From Parabacteroides gordonii MS-1 = DSM 23371 (GTDB lineage Bacteria; Bacteroidota; Bacteroidia; Bacteroidales; Tannerellaceae): a stretch of DNA of 64,000 bases. Under the pieces are notes generated by a model. The model searched no databases and was not told where the DNA came from. It saw only the letters and a program-made list of their open reading frames with translations. The DNA lies in contig NZ_KQ033919.1 of NCBI RefSeq assembly GCF_000969825.1, forward strand, positions 1,273,218 through 1,337,217. The letters are read 5' to 3'. Both the position numbers and the translations under genes were made by a program. Position 1 is the stretch's first letter. Every line of letters begins with the position of its first letter. Shown here one piece after another: positions 27,886-37,685 of the stretch.

Positions 27886-28323
27886 ATGGATAACCTGGGT
27901 GATTGGATATATATTGTTTTCCTGGTAGTTGCAGCATTGAGCGGTTTATTCAGTTCAAAGAACAAGAAAAAACGTCCGACTCAGGTGTTGGGACAACCCG
28001 AATACGATTCAACACAAGAGGAGCAGACTCCCTCTGGCAAAGGCTTTTGGGAAATTCTCGAAGAGGTTACCACCGAACGCCCCAAACCCAAAAGCATAAC
28101 GAAAACGCTTCCCGACAAGAAAAAAAATAAAAAAGAGATACAACATCCTAATCCTTTCCTGACAGCCGAGCAGGAAATCCGTCAATCAAAAATAAGTTCG
28201 TCCCGGCCAATGAATTTCCCGACCGAAGATGAACACTCTCTTTTAGAGGATATTGAGTTCAATAACGCCGAAGAGTTAAGAAAAGCTGTTATTTACTCAG
28301 AAATACTTAACCGCAAGTATTAA
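27886..28323 (+). CDS. Hypothetical membrane-anchored protein, 145 residues
   Basis: One N-terminal membrane segment (about 7-24, WIYIVFLVVAALSGLF), then a polar, charged cytoplasmic tail (KNKKKRP ... PSGKGFWEILEEVTTERPKPK ... LEDIEFNNAEELRKAVIYSEILNRKY). The ending AEELRKAVIYSEILNRKY is a motif seen at the end of many Bacteroidales membrane-anchored hypotheticals. Function unknown. It precedes the CoA-transferase, which has its own promoter. Confidence 0.7.
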   Translation: MDNLGDWIYIVFLVVAALSGLFSSKNKKKRPTQVLGQPEYDSTQEEQTPSGKGFWEILEEVTTERPKPKSITKTLPDKKKNKKEIQHPNPFLTAEQEIRQSKISSSRPMNFPTEDEHSLLEDIEFNNAEELRKAVIYSEILNRKY

Positions 28324-28340
28324 TCTACATTCTTTTTTAA

Positions 28341-28348
28341 TACCTTTG
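28341..28348 (+). promoter_or_regulatory. -7 box of the CoA-transferase gene
   Basis: TACCTTTG, 53 bp before the start codon. Confidence 0.55.
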
Positions 28349-28401
28349 CAGCCGTTTAGCTGACCAATAAGTATTTATCTAATATAAAACAGTATAATAT
28401 C

Positions 28402-29898
28402 ATGGCTTTAAAATTCATTACAGCTGAAGAAGCTGCTTCGTTCGTTCATCACAACGACAACGTTGGATTCAGTGGTTTTACACCAGCCGGATGCCCGAAG
28501 GTTGTTCCGGGTGCCATTGCTAAAAAAGCGATGGAAGAACACGAAAAAGGTAATCCTTTTCAGATCGGTATGTTTACGGGAGCTTCCACCGGTGATAAAC
28601 TGGATGGCGAACTAGCTCGCGCCAATGCTATTAAATTCCGTACACCGTATCAATCCAACAAAGATCTGCGCGCATTGCTGAATGCTCACGGAGCACAGTA
28701 TTTCGATATGCACCTGTCTGAGTTGGCACAGGACTTGCGTTATGGTTTTCTGGGAAAGATCGATGTAGCGATCGTTGAAGCTGCCGATGTAACCGAAGAC
28801 GGTGAAATCATCCCTACCAGTGGTGTGGGTATCGTTCCTACCGTTTGCCGTATGGCCGACCGCATCATCATCGAGTTGAACAGCAGACATCCGAAAGAAA
28901 TTCGCGGTATGCACGATATCTACGAGCCTGCCGATCCTCCTTACCGTCGCGAAATCCCTGTATATACTCCGTCCGACCGTATCGGTACTCCTTATATTAA
29001 AGTAGATCCGGCTAAAATCGTCGGTATCGTAAAGACTGAAGAACCGAATGAAGGCGGTAAGTTCTCTCCGCTGGATGACGTAACGATGGCTATCGGTAAG
29101 AATGTTGCCGACTTCCTGGTAAGTGAAATCAAAGCAGGTCGTCTGCCGAAAGAATTCGTTCCCCTGCAAAGCGGTGTAGGTAATGTAGCCAACGCTGTTT
29201 TGGGTTGCATGGGTGCAAATAAAGAAATTCCTGCATTCAATGTATATACGGAAGTTATTCAGGATGCAGTTATCAGCCTGATGAAAGAAGGTCGCGTGAA
29301 ATTCGCCAGTGGTTGTTCATTATCTGTAAGTAATGAAGTGATCCGTGAAATTTACGGCAACCTGGACTTCTTCAAAGATAAGATCCTTCTTCGTCCGCAG
29401 GAAATTTCCAACAACCCGGAAGTTGCCCGCCGTTTAGGACTGATCGCTATCAACACTGCTTTGGAAGCCGACATCTTCGGTAACATCAACTCTACACACG
29501 TATCAGGAACAAGAATGATGAACGGTATCGGTGGTTCGGGCGACTTTACCCGTTCTGCGATGTTGTCGATCTTCACAACTCCTTCTACAGCAAAAGACGG
29601 AAAGATCAGTGCTTTCGTTCCAATGGTATCTCACCTGGATCATAGCGAACACTCTGTAAAGATCATCATCTCTGAATATGGTGTAGCCGACCTGCGCGGA
29701 AAATCTCCGATCGAACGTGCCAACTGCATCATCGACAATTGTGTTCATCCGGATTACCAGCCGTTGCTGAGAGAATATCTGGCAATGGGCGTAAAAGGCC
29801 ATACTCCGCAGAACCTGAAATGTTGCTTCGCATTCCACGAAGAACTGGCTACAAGCGGCGATATGCACAATGTAGACTGGAGCAAGTATAATAAGTAA
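28402..29898 (+). CDS. Acetyl-CoA hydrolase/transferase (succinate CoA-transferase type)
   Basis: 498 residues, normal for the family. The catalytic Glu lies in AFNVYTEVIQDAVISLM; the glycine-rich GIGGSGDFTRSAMLSIF segment is also characteristic. Transfers CoA between acetate, succinate and related acids and is central to Bacteroidales acetate/propionate fermentation. Monocistronic with its own terminator. Confidence 0.93.
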   Translation: MALKFITAEEAASFVHHNDNVGFSGFTPAGCPKVVPGAIAKKAMEEHEKGNPFQIGMFTGASTGDKLDGELARANAIKFRTPYQSNKDLRALLNAHGAQYFDMHLSELAQDLRYGFLGKIDVAIVEAADVTEDGEIIPTSGVGIVPTVCRMADRIIIELNSRHPKEIRGMHDIYEPADPPYRREIPVYTPSDRIGTPYIKVDPAKIVGIVKTEEPNEGGKFSPLDDVTMAIGKNVADFLVSEIKAGRLPKEFVPLQSGVGNVANAVLGCMGANKEIPAFNVYTEVIQDAVISLMKEGRVKFASGCSLSVSNEVIREIYGNLDFFKDKILLRPQEISNNPEVARRLGLIAINTALEADIFGNINSTHVSGTRMMNGIGGSGDFTRSAMLSIFTTPSTAKDGKISAFVPMVSHLDHSEHSVKIIISEYGVADLRGKSPIERANCIIDNCVHPDYQPLLREYLAMGVKGHTPQNLKCCFAFHEELATSGDMHNVDWSKYNK

Positions 29899-29923
29899 GT
29901 TTGTTACTTTAAATAAAACAAAG

Positions 29924-29962
29924 GAGCCTGGAGTGATAATGAACACTCCAGGCTCTTTTATT
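29924..29962 (+). terminator. Terminator of the CoA-transferase gene
   Basis: Perfect 12-bp stem GAGCCTGGAGTG/CACTCCAGGCTC followed by TTTTATTT. Confidence 0.95.
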
Positions 29963-30016
29963 TAGTTGTTTCATGATGACATTGATTATAACACTAAGAA
30001 AAACTGCTGTTCTCTT

Positions 30017-30150
30017 CTAAAAGTTTCGTTTCAGCCACAAAGTAAAGAAACGATCATAAACCATATAATACGCGCCTTCCTTAGTTACAAAATCTTTCTC
30101 CAGCAGTCCTTTCTTTACCGGATGTCAAAGCCGTATCTTTTCCCTCCTTA
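30017..30150 (-). pseudogene. C-terminal scrap of an AAA ATPase
   Basis: On the minus strand 30017-30123 reads KKGLLEKDFVTKEG then YMVYDRFFTLWLKRNF and a stop, the typical end of Bacteroidales AAA ATPases. Just upstream, in another frame, DTALTS fits the preceding segment, so a frameshift separates them. Nothing of the ATPase core remains. The stretch 30150-30624 holds no supportable gene; it is AT-rich. Confidence 0.5.
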
Positions 30151-30624
30151 CAAATGGATTATTTACTATATATCATACCATTATCTTATGATAATTATTC
30201 TTACCTCATCATTTATTCTTTAGAACCAACAAATTATGACACCATAAAAGAGTGAAACTCACACAGAAACTTGTTTTCAATGGCCATATGAAAAACAGGA
30301 CTAGAATTTGACGATTGATTTACCTTAGTAAAGGCATGATACTTACTTTCTACCTTAGCATAGATTTGAAAATTCAAAACCGTAACAGAAAACCACATGA
30401 ACCATACAGCGTAATATACTGATAAACAACAATTATCCTTATAAAGAAACCTGGACACAATATAAAAAAATCGACACCATGCAATGCTGATAGATCTATT
30501 AAAAAGGATTAACATATGTACTATTAATCTCCTGCTTTCAATAATATATAATACAACTGTTATTGTTGTTGATGAAAAGTAACTGACGCCAAGGAAGTTA
30601 TTAGACCTTCCATTGAATTACATA

Positions 30625-31122
30625 CAGAGTCTTTGAAGAACTCTGCTAATTTGTTATTGTGTAATATATCTTTTTCTCTATAATTCTGTTTGCTTTGTAA
30701 ACTCTCTTAATAAATTTGAAAATGAGATTAATTTATAAGTATCGTCGTCCTTTAATCTTAAATTTTAAGGAAACTAAACCCTGGTGAAATTTGGGAGTAT
30801 TTGCCTCATTATTAAATCTCTGCCAATTCAAACAAAATAATTACATTTTTAGTATATAATCACACATAAAATCGTTTTTATGTGAGATTATATACTAATA
30901 TTGAGATTTTATCGTTTGAATTTGGACATATTTTATTATATGATCAATACTCTCTTATATCACAAGCATTTAGAATTGGTCAAATTTAAAACATAAGTAG
31001 GACGATACAGATATGTTACTTTCAATATCAAAGTTAATATGAGAATCCATAACACAAACAAACATTAAGAAAAAACGATTTATTGCACATAAAATAATTG
31101 ACGTAGTTCTTCAAAGACTCTG
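30625..31122. repeat. 498-bp palindromic, probably invertible, element upstream of susC
   Basis: The ends are perfect 18-bp inverted repeats: CAGAGTCTTTGAAGAACT at 30625-30642 and its complement at 31105-31122. The centre (30849-30898) is a hairpin with 23-base arms around a TCGT loop. Both share the same midpoint, 30873.5, and the two halves between are also related in reverse complement (for example GTATCGTC at similar distances from both ends, CAATTCAAAC near the centre). No canonical TAnnTTTG box was found in either arm. The right end is 29 bp before the susC start codon. Confidence 0.8.
30849..30898. repeat. Central 23-bp-arm hairpin of the palindromic element
   Basis: TTAGTATATAATC-A-CACATAAAA (30849-30871) pairs with TTTTATGTG-A-GATTATATACTAA (30876-30898); one mismatch, loop TCGT. 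Confidence 0.9.
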
Positions 31123-31151
31123 GTGAATATATTCTTTATTAATAAAAAAAG

Positions 31152-34100
31152 ATGTCTATGATGAAAAAGTTAACTTTAGCAATGCTATTCCTATTTATGG
31201 GGATAAGTATGGTAATTGCTCAGATGAGGCAAGTAACAGGTACTATTATTTCGGCAGAAGACAATGAACCCATTATTGGTGCTTCTGTAATAGTAAAAGG
31301 TACCACTATCGGTACAGTATCGGATCACAATGGGGCTTTCTCTTTAGAAGTGCCTAATACAACCAAAACATTGATGTTTTCTTATGTGGGGATGGTAGGA
31401 AAGGAAGTCCCCGTTCAAAACATTATGCATGTTGTATTGAATACAGCTTCAACCGAATTGGATGAAGTAATGGTAGTTGCTTACGGGACGGCCAAAAAGT
31501 CGTCATTTACAGGTTCAGCAGCAAATATCAAAACGGATAAGCTGGAAAATCTCCAGGCAGCGTCATTAACGAAAGCACTGGAAGGAGCTGCCCCTGGTAT
31601 TCAGGTAACAGGAAGTACCGGTATGCCTGGCGATAATGCAAAAATCCAGATCCGTGGTGTAGGTTCTGTAAATGCATCGAACGATCCGTTGTATGTAGTG
31701 GACGGCGCACCTTTTGACGGTGATATCAGTACAATCAACACGGAAGATATTGCCAGCATTACCGTTCTGAAAGATGCAACTTCGGCTGCTTTGTATGGAG
31801 CCCGTGGTGCAAATGGTGTGATAATGATCACAACTAAAAAAGGTACATCCGGTAAAGTTCAATTGAACGCAAAAGTAAATTTAGGTGTCGTTTCACGTGC
31901 TATTCCCGAATATAATCGCGTAAGTACAGGTGAATACTATGAATTAATGTGGGAAGGTTGGCGTAATGCATTAGTGAACAACAATGGTTACACACCTGAA
32001 CAAGCTGCAGCAACAGCCAGTGGAGGTGATAAAAATGGTATCGTCGGCAAGCTGGGTGGCTACAACAGCTACAATGTGGCGAATGACCAGTTGATAGGAA
32101 CAGATGGGAAACTGAATCCCAATGCCCGTCTGTTGTATAATGACGACTGGAATAAAGAGCTCGCACGTACAGCTTTGCGCCAGGAGTACAACGTTTCTGT
32201 AAATGGAGGGACACAGAACTCGACATTTTTTGCTTCCGCCTCTTATACGAATGAAGAGGGAATGGTTAAATGGTCGGATTTCGAACGTTTCACCGGACGT
32301 GTCGGTTTAACGAGCCAGATTAATTCATGGTTGAAAGTTGATGCAGGCTTATCCGGAGCCACTTCCAATCAAAACGGTTTTTTGGCGGAAGGGACTTACA
32401 CTACCAACCCATTCTATTACGGACGCATGATGGCCCCCATCTATCCGATTTACCAATATGACGGTAACGGACAAATCGTACGCGACAGCAATGGTGATGT
32501 GATGTATGATATGGGGGGCGGAAGTTCTCCTTACGCCTGGGCCGGCCATACCCGCCAATATGCTCCTAATTCTAACTTAATGGTCACATTGCCACTCGAC
32601 GACCGTTCAACAGAGCGTAATATGATTTCAGCACGTGTATCTGCTGAAATTAAATTCCTGAAAGATTTCACATTGAAAATTTCAGGCAACACGGATATCA
32701 GTAACGATTATAAAACCACCTATCAGAACAACATGTATGGTGATGCGGAAGGTGTATCCGGACGTTCCACTAAAAATTATATCAAAAAGAATTCATATAC
32801 ATTCAATCAGATCTTAACCTGGAACAAGTCGTTTGGTGACCACAGTCTGGCATTACTGGGAGGACACGAAAACTATATGTACACATATCGTTATCTGGAG
32901 GCTACCCGTACAGGATTCACCATTCCGACAACAGAGATCGTTGCCGGTTCCGTAGCCGAAGGATCTACTTCTTATACGAACGAATACAGCTTGGAAGGTT
33001 ATCTGTTTCAGGCAAATTATGACTACGCAAATAAATACTATTTGTCCGGTTCATTCCGTTACGACGGAACATCACGATTCTATAAAGACTCCCGTTGGGG
33101 CACATTCTGGTCGCTAGGTGCATCCTGGCGCTTGAGCGAGGAAGATTTCATCAAAGACTACAAATGGATAGACAATCTGAAACTGAAAGCGTCTTACGGA
33201 CAGCAGGGTAACGACAATATCCTGGATGAGTGGGGAGATCCGATCTATTTCGGATGGCAAAGCCTGTATTCGTTCGATGACAAAAATAACGGAAACCTGA
33301 ATGGCGCTGTGCATAGCCAGCTTTTGAACAAAGACCTAGAATGGGAAAAGAACTCGAACCTGAATGTTGGTGTGGAACTGGCTTTATTCGACTTCTTCCG
33401 TGGTGAAGTAGACGTATTCAACCGTGTATCCAGCAATTTGCTCTTCAAAGCTCCAAGACCACAATCTACCGGCATTGAATATATGTGGCAAAATATCGGA
33501 ACGATGCGTAATACAGGATTGGAACTTACATTAGGTTTCGATATTTTCAAAAAATCAGATTTTCGGTGGAGCCTCGACCTGAATGCAACATTCTTTAAAA
33601 ATAAGATCACAAAGATGCCGAAAGATTCTGACGGTAATCCGCAAGAGATCATTAACGGCACTAAAAAACTTTCCGAAGGACACTCTATTTATGATTTTTG
33701 GCTACGGGAATATGCCGGTGTCGATACGCAAGACGGTAGTGCACTGTATTACAAAGATATCGAGGATGAGAACGGCAATGTAACCGGTCGTGAAACGACT
33801 AAAGACCAGAATGCTGCCAGCTATTATTATATGGGGGATGCTATTCCTGATTTGTATGGTGGTTTTACCAACAGCTTTAGTTATAAAGGTTTCGACTTGT
33901 CTATATTCTTCAGTTATCAGATCGGAGGAAAGATGTACGATTCTAATTACGCTGGTTTAATGCACCCCGGATCGTTCGGCACACATTGGTCTACAGATAT
34001 CCGGGATCGTTGGCAAAATCCAGGTGATGTAACAAATGTTCCCCGCTTGCAGAATAACTATACAGCAGCCAGTGCTGCTTCTTCACGTTGGCTGACCAAT

Positions 34101-34325
34101 GCCAGCTATCTGGCTCTGAAAAACGTCACATTCTCCTATACATTGCCAAAATCCATTCAGAAGAAGCTGGATATGAAAAACTGCAAAGTCTTTCTGACCG
34201 GTGATAACCTGTTCCTGCTGAGCAAACGCAAAGGAATGGATCCTCAGCAAAGTTTTAACGGTACATCTGATTATACGTATGTACCGAATCGTGTAGTGAG
34301 TTTAGGTATTAATGTAACATTCTAA
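31152..34325 (+). CDS. SusC/RagA-family TonB-dependent outer-membrane transporter
   Basis: 1057 residues. Signal peptide to VIAQ; carboxypeptidase-regulatory-like domain (about 27-105, GTIISAEDNEPIIGASVIVKG-type); plug with the family hallmark DPLYVVDGAPFDGD; C-terminal 22-strand barrel ending SLGINVTF. It imports glycans captured by SusD using TonB energy. First gene of the susCD pair (13-bp gap). Expression is likely governed by the palindromic element just upstream. No sigma/anti-sigma pair or hybrid regulator is nearby. Confidence 0.95.
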   Translation: MSMMKKLTLAMLFLFMGISMVIAQMRQVTGTIISAEDNEPIIGASVIVKGTTIGTVSDHNGAFSLEVPNTTKTLMFSYVGMVGKEVPVQNIMHVVLNTASTELDEVMVVAYGTAKKSSFTGSAANIKTDKLENLQAASLTKALEGAAPGIQVTGSTGMPGDNAKIQIRGVGSVNASNDPLYVVDGAPFDGDISTINTEDIASITVLKDATSAALYGARGANGVIMITTKKGTSGKVQLNAKVNLGVVSRAIPEYNRVSTGEYYELMWEGWRNALVNNNGYTPEQAAATASGGDKNGIVGKLGGYNSYNVANDQLIGTDGKLNPNARLLYNDDWNKELARTALRQEYNVSVNGGTQNSTFFASASYTNEEGMVKWSDFERFTGRVGLTSQINSWLKVDAGLSGATSNQNGFLAEGTYTTNPFYYGRMMAPIYPIYQYDGNGQIVRDSNGDVMYDMGGGSSPYAWAGHTRQYAPNSNLMVTLPLDDRSTERNMISARVSAEIKFLKDFTLKISGNTDISNDYKTTYQNNMYGDAEGVSGRSTKNYIKKNSYTFNQILTWNKSFGDHSLALLGGHENYMYTYRYLEATRTGFTIPTTEIVAGSVAEGSTSYTNEYSLEGYLFQANYDYANKYYLSGSFRYDGTSRFYKDSRWGTFWSLGASWRLSEEDFIKDYKWIDNLKLKASYGQQGNDNILDEWGDPIYFGWQSLYSFDDKNNGNLNGAVHSQLLNKDLEWEKNSNLNVGVELALFDFFRGEVDVFNRVSSNLLFKAPRPQSTGIEYMWQNIGTMRNTGLELTLGFDIFKKSDFRWSLDLNATFFKNKITKMPKDSDGNPQEIINGTKKLSEGHSIYDFWLREYAGVDTQDGSALYYKDIEDENGNVTGRETTKDQNAASYYYMGDAIPDLYGGFTNSFSYKGFDLSIFFSYQIGGKMYDSNYAGLMHPGSFGTHWSTDIRDRWQNPGDVTNVPRLQNNYTAASAASSRWLTNASYLALKNVTFSYTLPKSIQKKLDMKNCKVFLTGDNLFLLSKRKGMDPQQSFNGTSDYTYVPNRVVSLGINVTF

Positions 34326-34338
34326 AATCGATCAAGCA

Positions 34339-35769
34339 ATGAAAAAAATAATTTATTCCATTATATTAGGCACATCTCTGCTAATTACTTCGGGATGCAG
34401 CGAGGATTACCTGGAAAGGGTTCCGACTAACAGTGTTACAGACGAGAGTCTGTTCTCTACGGTAAACGGTGCGGAAACAGCACTTAACGGCATTCACCGT
34501 TCTACCTACGCGTACTATGACAATCATGGACGATTCGGTCAGAAATCCATTGATATCATTATAGACTTTATGGCAGATGACTACTTGCAACTGGAACGTG
34601 GATACGGTTGGTTCGTTGCCTGGTATCAATATCTGAATAGCCGGAACATCAATTCGGAAGACCTGGAATTTACCTGGTCGTATTACTATGATGTCATAGA
34701 TAATTCGAATTTACTTCTTGCTAATATAGATGAAGCTTCCGATGCCGCTTTGAACGAGAGTCTTGTTAAGAACATAAAAGGACAGGCATTGGCTTACCGG
34801 GCTTATTCGTATTGGCAGTTAGTACAGATGTTTGCCAATCGTTATGATTATAGCGGAAATAACAGCCAGTTAGGTGTTCCTTTGATCCTAGATAATAGTG
34901 GAGAAGCTAAACCCCGGTCTACGGTCGAGGCTGTATATGAACAGATTTTCAGCGATATCGATCAAGCTATTACATTATTGACCGAGTCGGATGAATCCCG
35001 TCCGAATAAATCGCATATCAATTTGAATGTCGCACAAGGTTTCAAAGCCCGTTTTGCCTTGACAACCGGTGATTGGGCTACCGCAGCCGATATGGCACAC
35101 AAGGCACGTCAAGGGTATGCCCTGACCAGTAATTATAAAAATGGTTGGAACGATGCCAATGACAGCGAATGGATCTGGGGAGCTGTACTGATCGATGAGC
35201 AGCAGACCAGTTACGCCTCTTTCTTTTCGCATGTGGATCCGGATTTCGGAGGATATGCATCCATGGGTAGCTTTAAATTAGGCAGTACGGAAATCATCGA
35301 CTATATGGCTGATAGCGACCAACGCAAACAGCTATTCGATGAAGATCGCATCGGTTATAAATTTACCGGTTTTGGAGAGTGGACGAACGATTATATCTAT
35401 ATGAAATCGGGAGAAATGTATCTGATCGAAGCGGAAGCATTAGCACGACAGAATAGAGATACGGAAGCGCAGGATGTTATTTACGAGCTGACTAAAAACC
35501 GCGATCCGGAAGCTCAGAAACCGACTGTTACAGGAGAGGCTTTGATCCAGCATATTTTAATGGAACGTCGTTGCGATCTGTGGGGAGACGGTTTCCGCCT
35601 GTTCGATATCAAACGTTTGAATATCGCTATGGACAGACGCAACAAAGGACACAATGAAACGTTCTGGGACAAGGCTGGTTATTTTGAAGCAGGAGCAAAA
35701 GAGCTTCTGTTCCTGATACCGAAACAGGAAATGGACGCTAATCCGTTGATGGAGCAAAATCCGTTGTAA
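34339..35769 (+). CDS. SusD/RagB-family surface glycan-binding lipoprotein
   Basis: 476 residues with lipobox ITSGC (Cys20). Helical SusD body with TPR-like pairs (GQALAYRAYSYWQLVQMFA), and the C-terminal MERRCDLWGDGFRLFDIKR signature of RagB/SusD. Acts as the lid on the SusC barrel. Substrate cannot be read from sequence; the convergent uronate genes suggest a uronic-acid polysaccharide. Confidence 0.95.
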   Translation: MKKIIYSIILGTSLLITSGCSEDYLERVPTNSVTDESLFSTVNGAETALNGIHRSTYAYYDNHGRFGQKSIDIIIDFMADDYLQLERGYGWFVAWYQYLNSRNINSEDLEFTWSYYYDVIDNSNLLLANIDEASDAALNESLVKNIKGQALAYRAYSYWQLVQMFANRYDYSGNNSQLGVPLILDNSGEAKPRSTVEAVYEQIFSDIDQAITLLTESDESRPNKSHINLNVAQGFKARFALTTGDWATAADMAHKARQGYALTSNYKNGWNDANDSEWIWGAVLIDEQQTSYASFFSHVDPDFGGYASMGSFKLGSTEIIDYMADSDQRKQLFDEDRIGYKFTGFGEWTNDYIYMKSGEMYLIEAEALARQNRDTEAQDVIYELTKNRDPEAQKPTVTGEALIQHILMERRCDLWGDGFRLFDIKRLNIAMDRRNKGHNETFWDKAGYFEAGAKELLFLIPKQEMDANPLMEQNPL

Positions 35770-35923
35770 GCAAATGGAAAAGCACCAATTGTAGGAGCAT
35801 TAATTAAAACCTATACATACGATAAATAGACACACGTTTATCGGAAAGCCAGGATTTGTAGCGATACAGGCCTGGCTTGCTCTATATCTGCTTAACCTGT
35901 TATATATCGTATCCATAGAAAAT

Positions 35924-35972
35924 AAAATTCCTTCCGAAAGAGATATGAATTTCTCCCGGAAGGAATTTTTTA
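35924..35972. terminator. Bidirectional terminator between susD and the SDR gene
   Basis: AATTCCTTCCG pairs with CGGAAGGAATT; T-run on the + side and T-rich on the - side. A second hairpin without T-run (AAGCCAGG/CCTGGCTT, 35846-35878) lies upstream. Confidence 0.9.
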
Positions 35973-36012
35973 TCCCGATAAATACTGTAGTAGCTTTTAC
36001 CTGGTTATTTTA

Positions 36013-36804
36013 TTACGGTTGCTTTCCGATATAAGCCAGGATACCACCGTCTACATATAATACATGTCCATTTACAAAGTCTGACGCATCAGAAGCCAGA
36101 AACACAGCCGGGCCCATCAAATCTTCCGGAGTTCCCCAACGGGCAGCCGGTGTCTTTGCAATGATAAACGAATCGAACGGATGGCGCGAACCGTCAGGCT
36201 GGATTTCGCGGAGCGGAGCAGTCTGCGGAGTGGCGATATAACCCGGGCCGATACCGTTACACTGGATGTTATATTGACCGTATTCGGAAGCGATATTACG
36301 TGTCAGCATCTTTAAACCACCTTTAGCAGCCGCATAAGCAGAAACTGTTTCACGTCCCAGTTCGCTCATCATCGAACAGATATTGATGATCTTTCCGTGA
36401 CCTTTCTTGATCATAGAAGGGATAACAGCTTTAGAAACGATGAACGGAGCATTTAAATCCACATCGATTACCTGGCGGAAATCGGCAGCAGACATTTCAT
36501 GCATCGGAATGCGTTTGATGATACCGGCATTATTCACCAGGATATCGATCACACCCACTTCCTGCTCGATCTGGGCAACCATTGCATTTACCTGCTCTTC
36601 GTTGGTTACGTCGCAAACATAACCTTTTGCTTCGATACCTTCCGCTTTGTAAGCAGCCAGACCTTTATCCACCAGTTCCTGTTTGATGTCGTTGAAGATA
36701 ATCTTTGCTCCAGCCTGCGCATAAGCAGAAGCCAATGCAAAACCAATACCGTAAGAAGCACCTGTTACAAGAGCTACTTTACCTTCTAATGAGAAATTTA
36801 CCAT
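36013..36804 (-). CDS. kduD: SDR oxidoreductase, gluconate 5-dehydrogenase / KduD-like
   Basis: 263 residues, classical short-chain dehydrogenase: cofactor motif VTGASYGIG, NNAG, catalytic SAYAAAKGG (Tyr-x-x-x-Lys), C-terminal FVNGHVLYVDGG. Sequence close to gluconate 5-dehydrogenase/2-deoxy-D-gluconate 3-dehydrogenase. Its position 12 bp after kduI argues for the step 2,5-diketo-3-deoxygluconate to 2-keto-3-deoxygluconate. Last gene of the GH88-DUF2264-kduI-kduD operon. Confidence 0.85.
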   Translation of the reverse strand: MVNFSLEGKVALVTGASYGIGFALASAYAQAGAKIIFNDIKQELVDKGLAAYKAEGIEAKGYVCDVTNEEQVNAMVAQIEQEVGVIDILVNNAGIIKRIPMHEMSAADFRQVIDVDLNAPFIVSKAVIPSMIKKGHGKIINICSMMSELGRETVSAYAAAKGGLKMLTRNIASEYGQYNIQCNGIGPGYIATPQTAPLREIQPDGSRHPFDSFIIAKTPAARWGTPEDLMGPAVFLASDASDFVNGHVLYVDGGILAYIGKQP

Positions 36805-36816
36805 GTTAGTATTCGA

Positions 36817-37659
36817 TTATTTTAAGTCCGTAATTTTAGAAAAATCCTGATCGCCGTAATCCAGGTTCTCGCCACCCATTCCCCAGATAAAGGTATAATT
36901 ATGTGTAGCAGCGGCACTGTGGATAGACCATTCAGGAGATAAAACAGCCTGATCGCCTTTCATCCAGATATGACGTGTCTCGTCTACTTCACCCATAAAG
37001 TGGCAGATAGCCTGATCTTCGGGAATATCGAAATAGAAATAAGCTTCCATACGGCGACTGTGAACGTGAGCCGGCATCGTGTTCCATACACTACCCGGTT
37101 TCAGTTCGGTCATGCCCATCTGCAACTGGCAGGTCGGCAATACCTGGTTAACGATCATCTTGTTGATGTTACGGTCGTTCGACATTTCCAGCGAGCCCAT
37201 AGCAGCGACAACGGCATCCGCTTTCGTTACTTTCTTATCCGGATAATTACGGTGAGCCGTAGTGGAGTTGAAATAGAACTTAGCCGGATTCTTTGCATCC
37301 TTGCTTTCGAAAGTCACTTCGCGGTCGCCCGAACCCAGGTAAAGAGCTTCTTTAAAGTCCAGTTCGAAAGTGGCATCACCAGCCTTTACAATACCGGGGC
37401 CACCGACATTGAAAAGACCCATTTCGCGACGAGTCAGGAAATAAGGAGCTTTCAGCGGGTTGATCGCTTCGAGTTGGAGCACTTCGCCTACCGGCATTGC
37501 ACCGCCCACGATCATACGGTCGTACATAGAATAAACCATATTTACTTCATTCGGTGCAAACACTGTTTCGATCAGGAAATCCCGGCGAATACGTTTGGTA
37601 TCATATTGCTTGGCATCTTCCGGATGCGCAGCATAACGCAATTCATAATTTGTTTTCAT
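36817..37659 (-). CDS. kduI: 5-dehydro-4-deoxy-D-glucuronate isomerase
   Basis: 280 residues, the usual size. Cupin zinc motif [18 protein letters not shown] (His-x-His...Glu) is visible, as are the opening [29 protein letters not shown] residues. Isomerises the ring-opened unsaturated uronate released by GH88. Confidence 0.95.
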   Translation of the reverse strand: MKTNYELRYAAHPEDAKQYDTKRIRRDFLIETVFAPNEVNMVYSMYDRMIVGGAMPVGEVLQLEAINPLKAPYFLTRREMGLFNVGGPGIVKAGDATFELDFKEALYLGSGDREVTFESKDAKNPAKFYFNSTTAHRNYPDKKVTKADAVVAAMGSLEMSNDRNINKMIVNQVLPTCQLQMGMTELKPGSVWNTMPAHVHSRRMEAYFYFDIPEDQAICHFMGEVDETRHIWMKGDQAVLSPEWSIHSAAATHNYTFIWGMGGENLDYGDQDFSKITDLK

Positions 37660-37685
37660 TCTGATTCTATTTATTTTGTTATTAT

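Noticed and set aside
30234..30515. 93-codon frame on the minus strand
   Set aside because: AT-rich, aromatic/Cys-rich translation without domain, ribosome binding site or promoter; likely chance.
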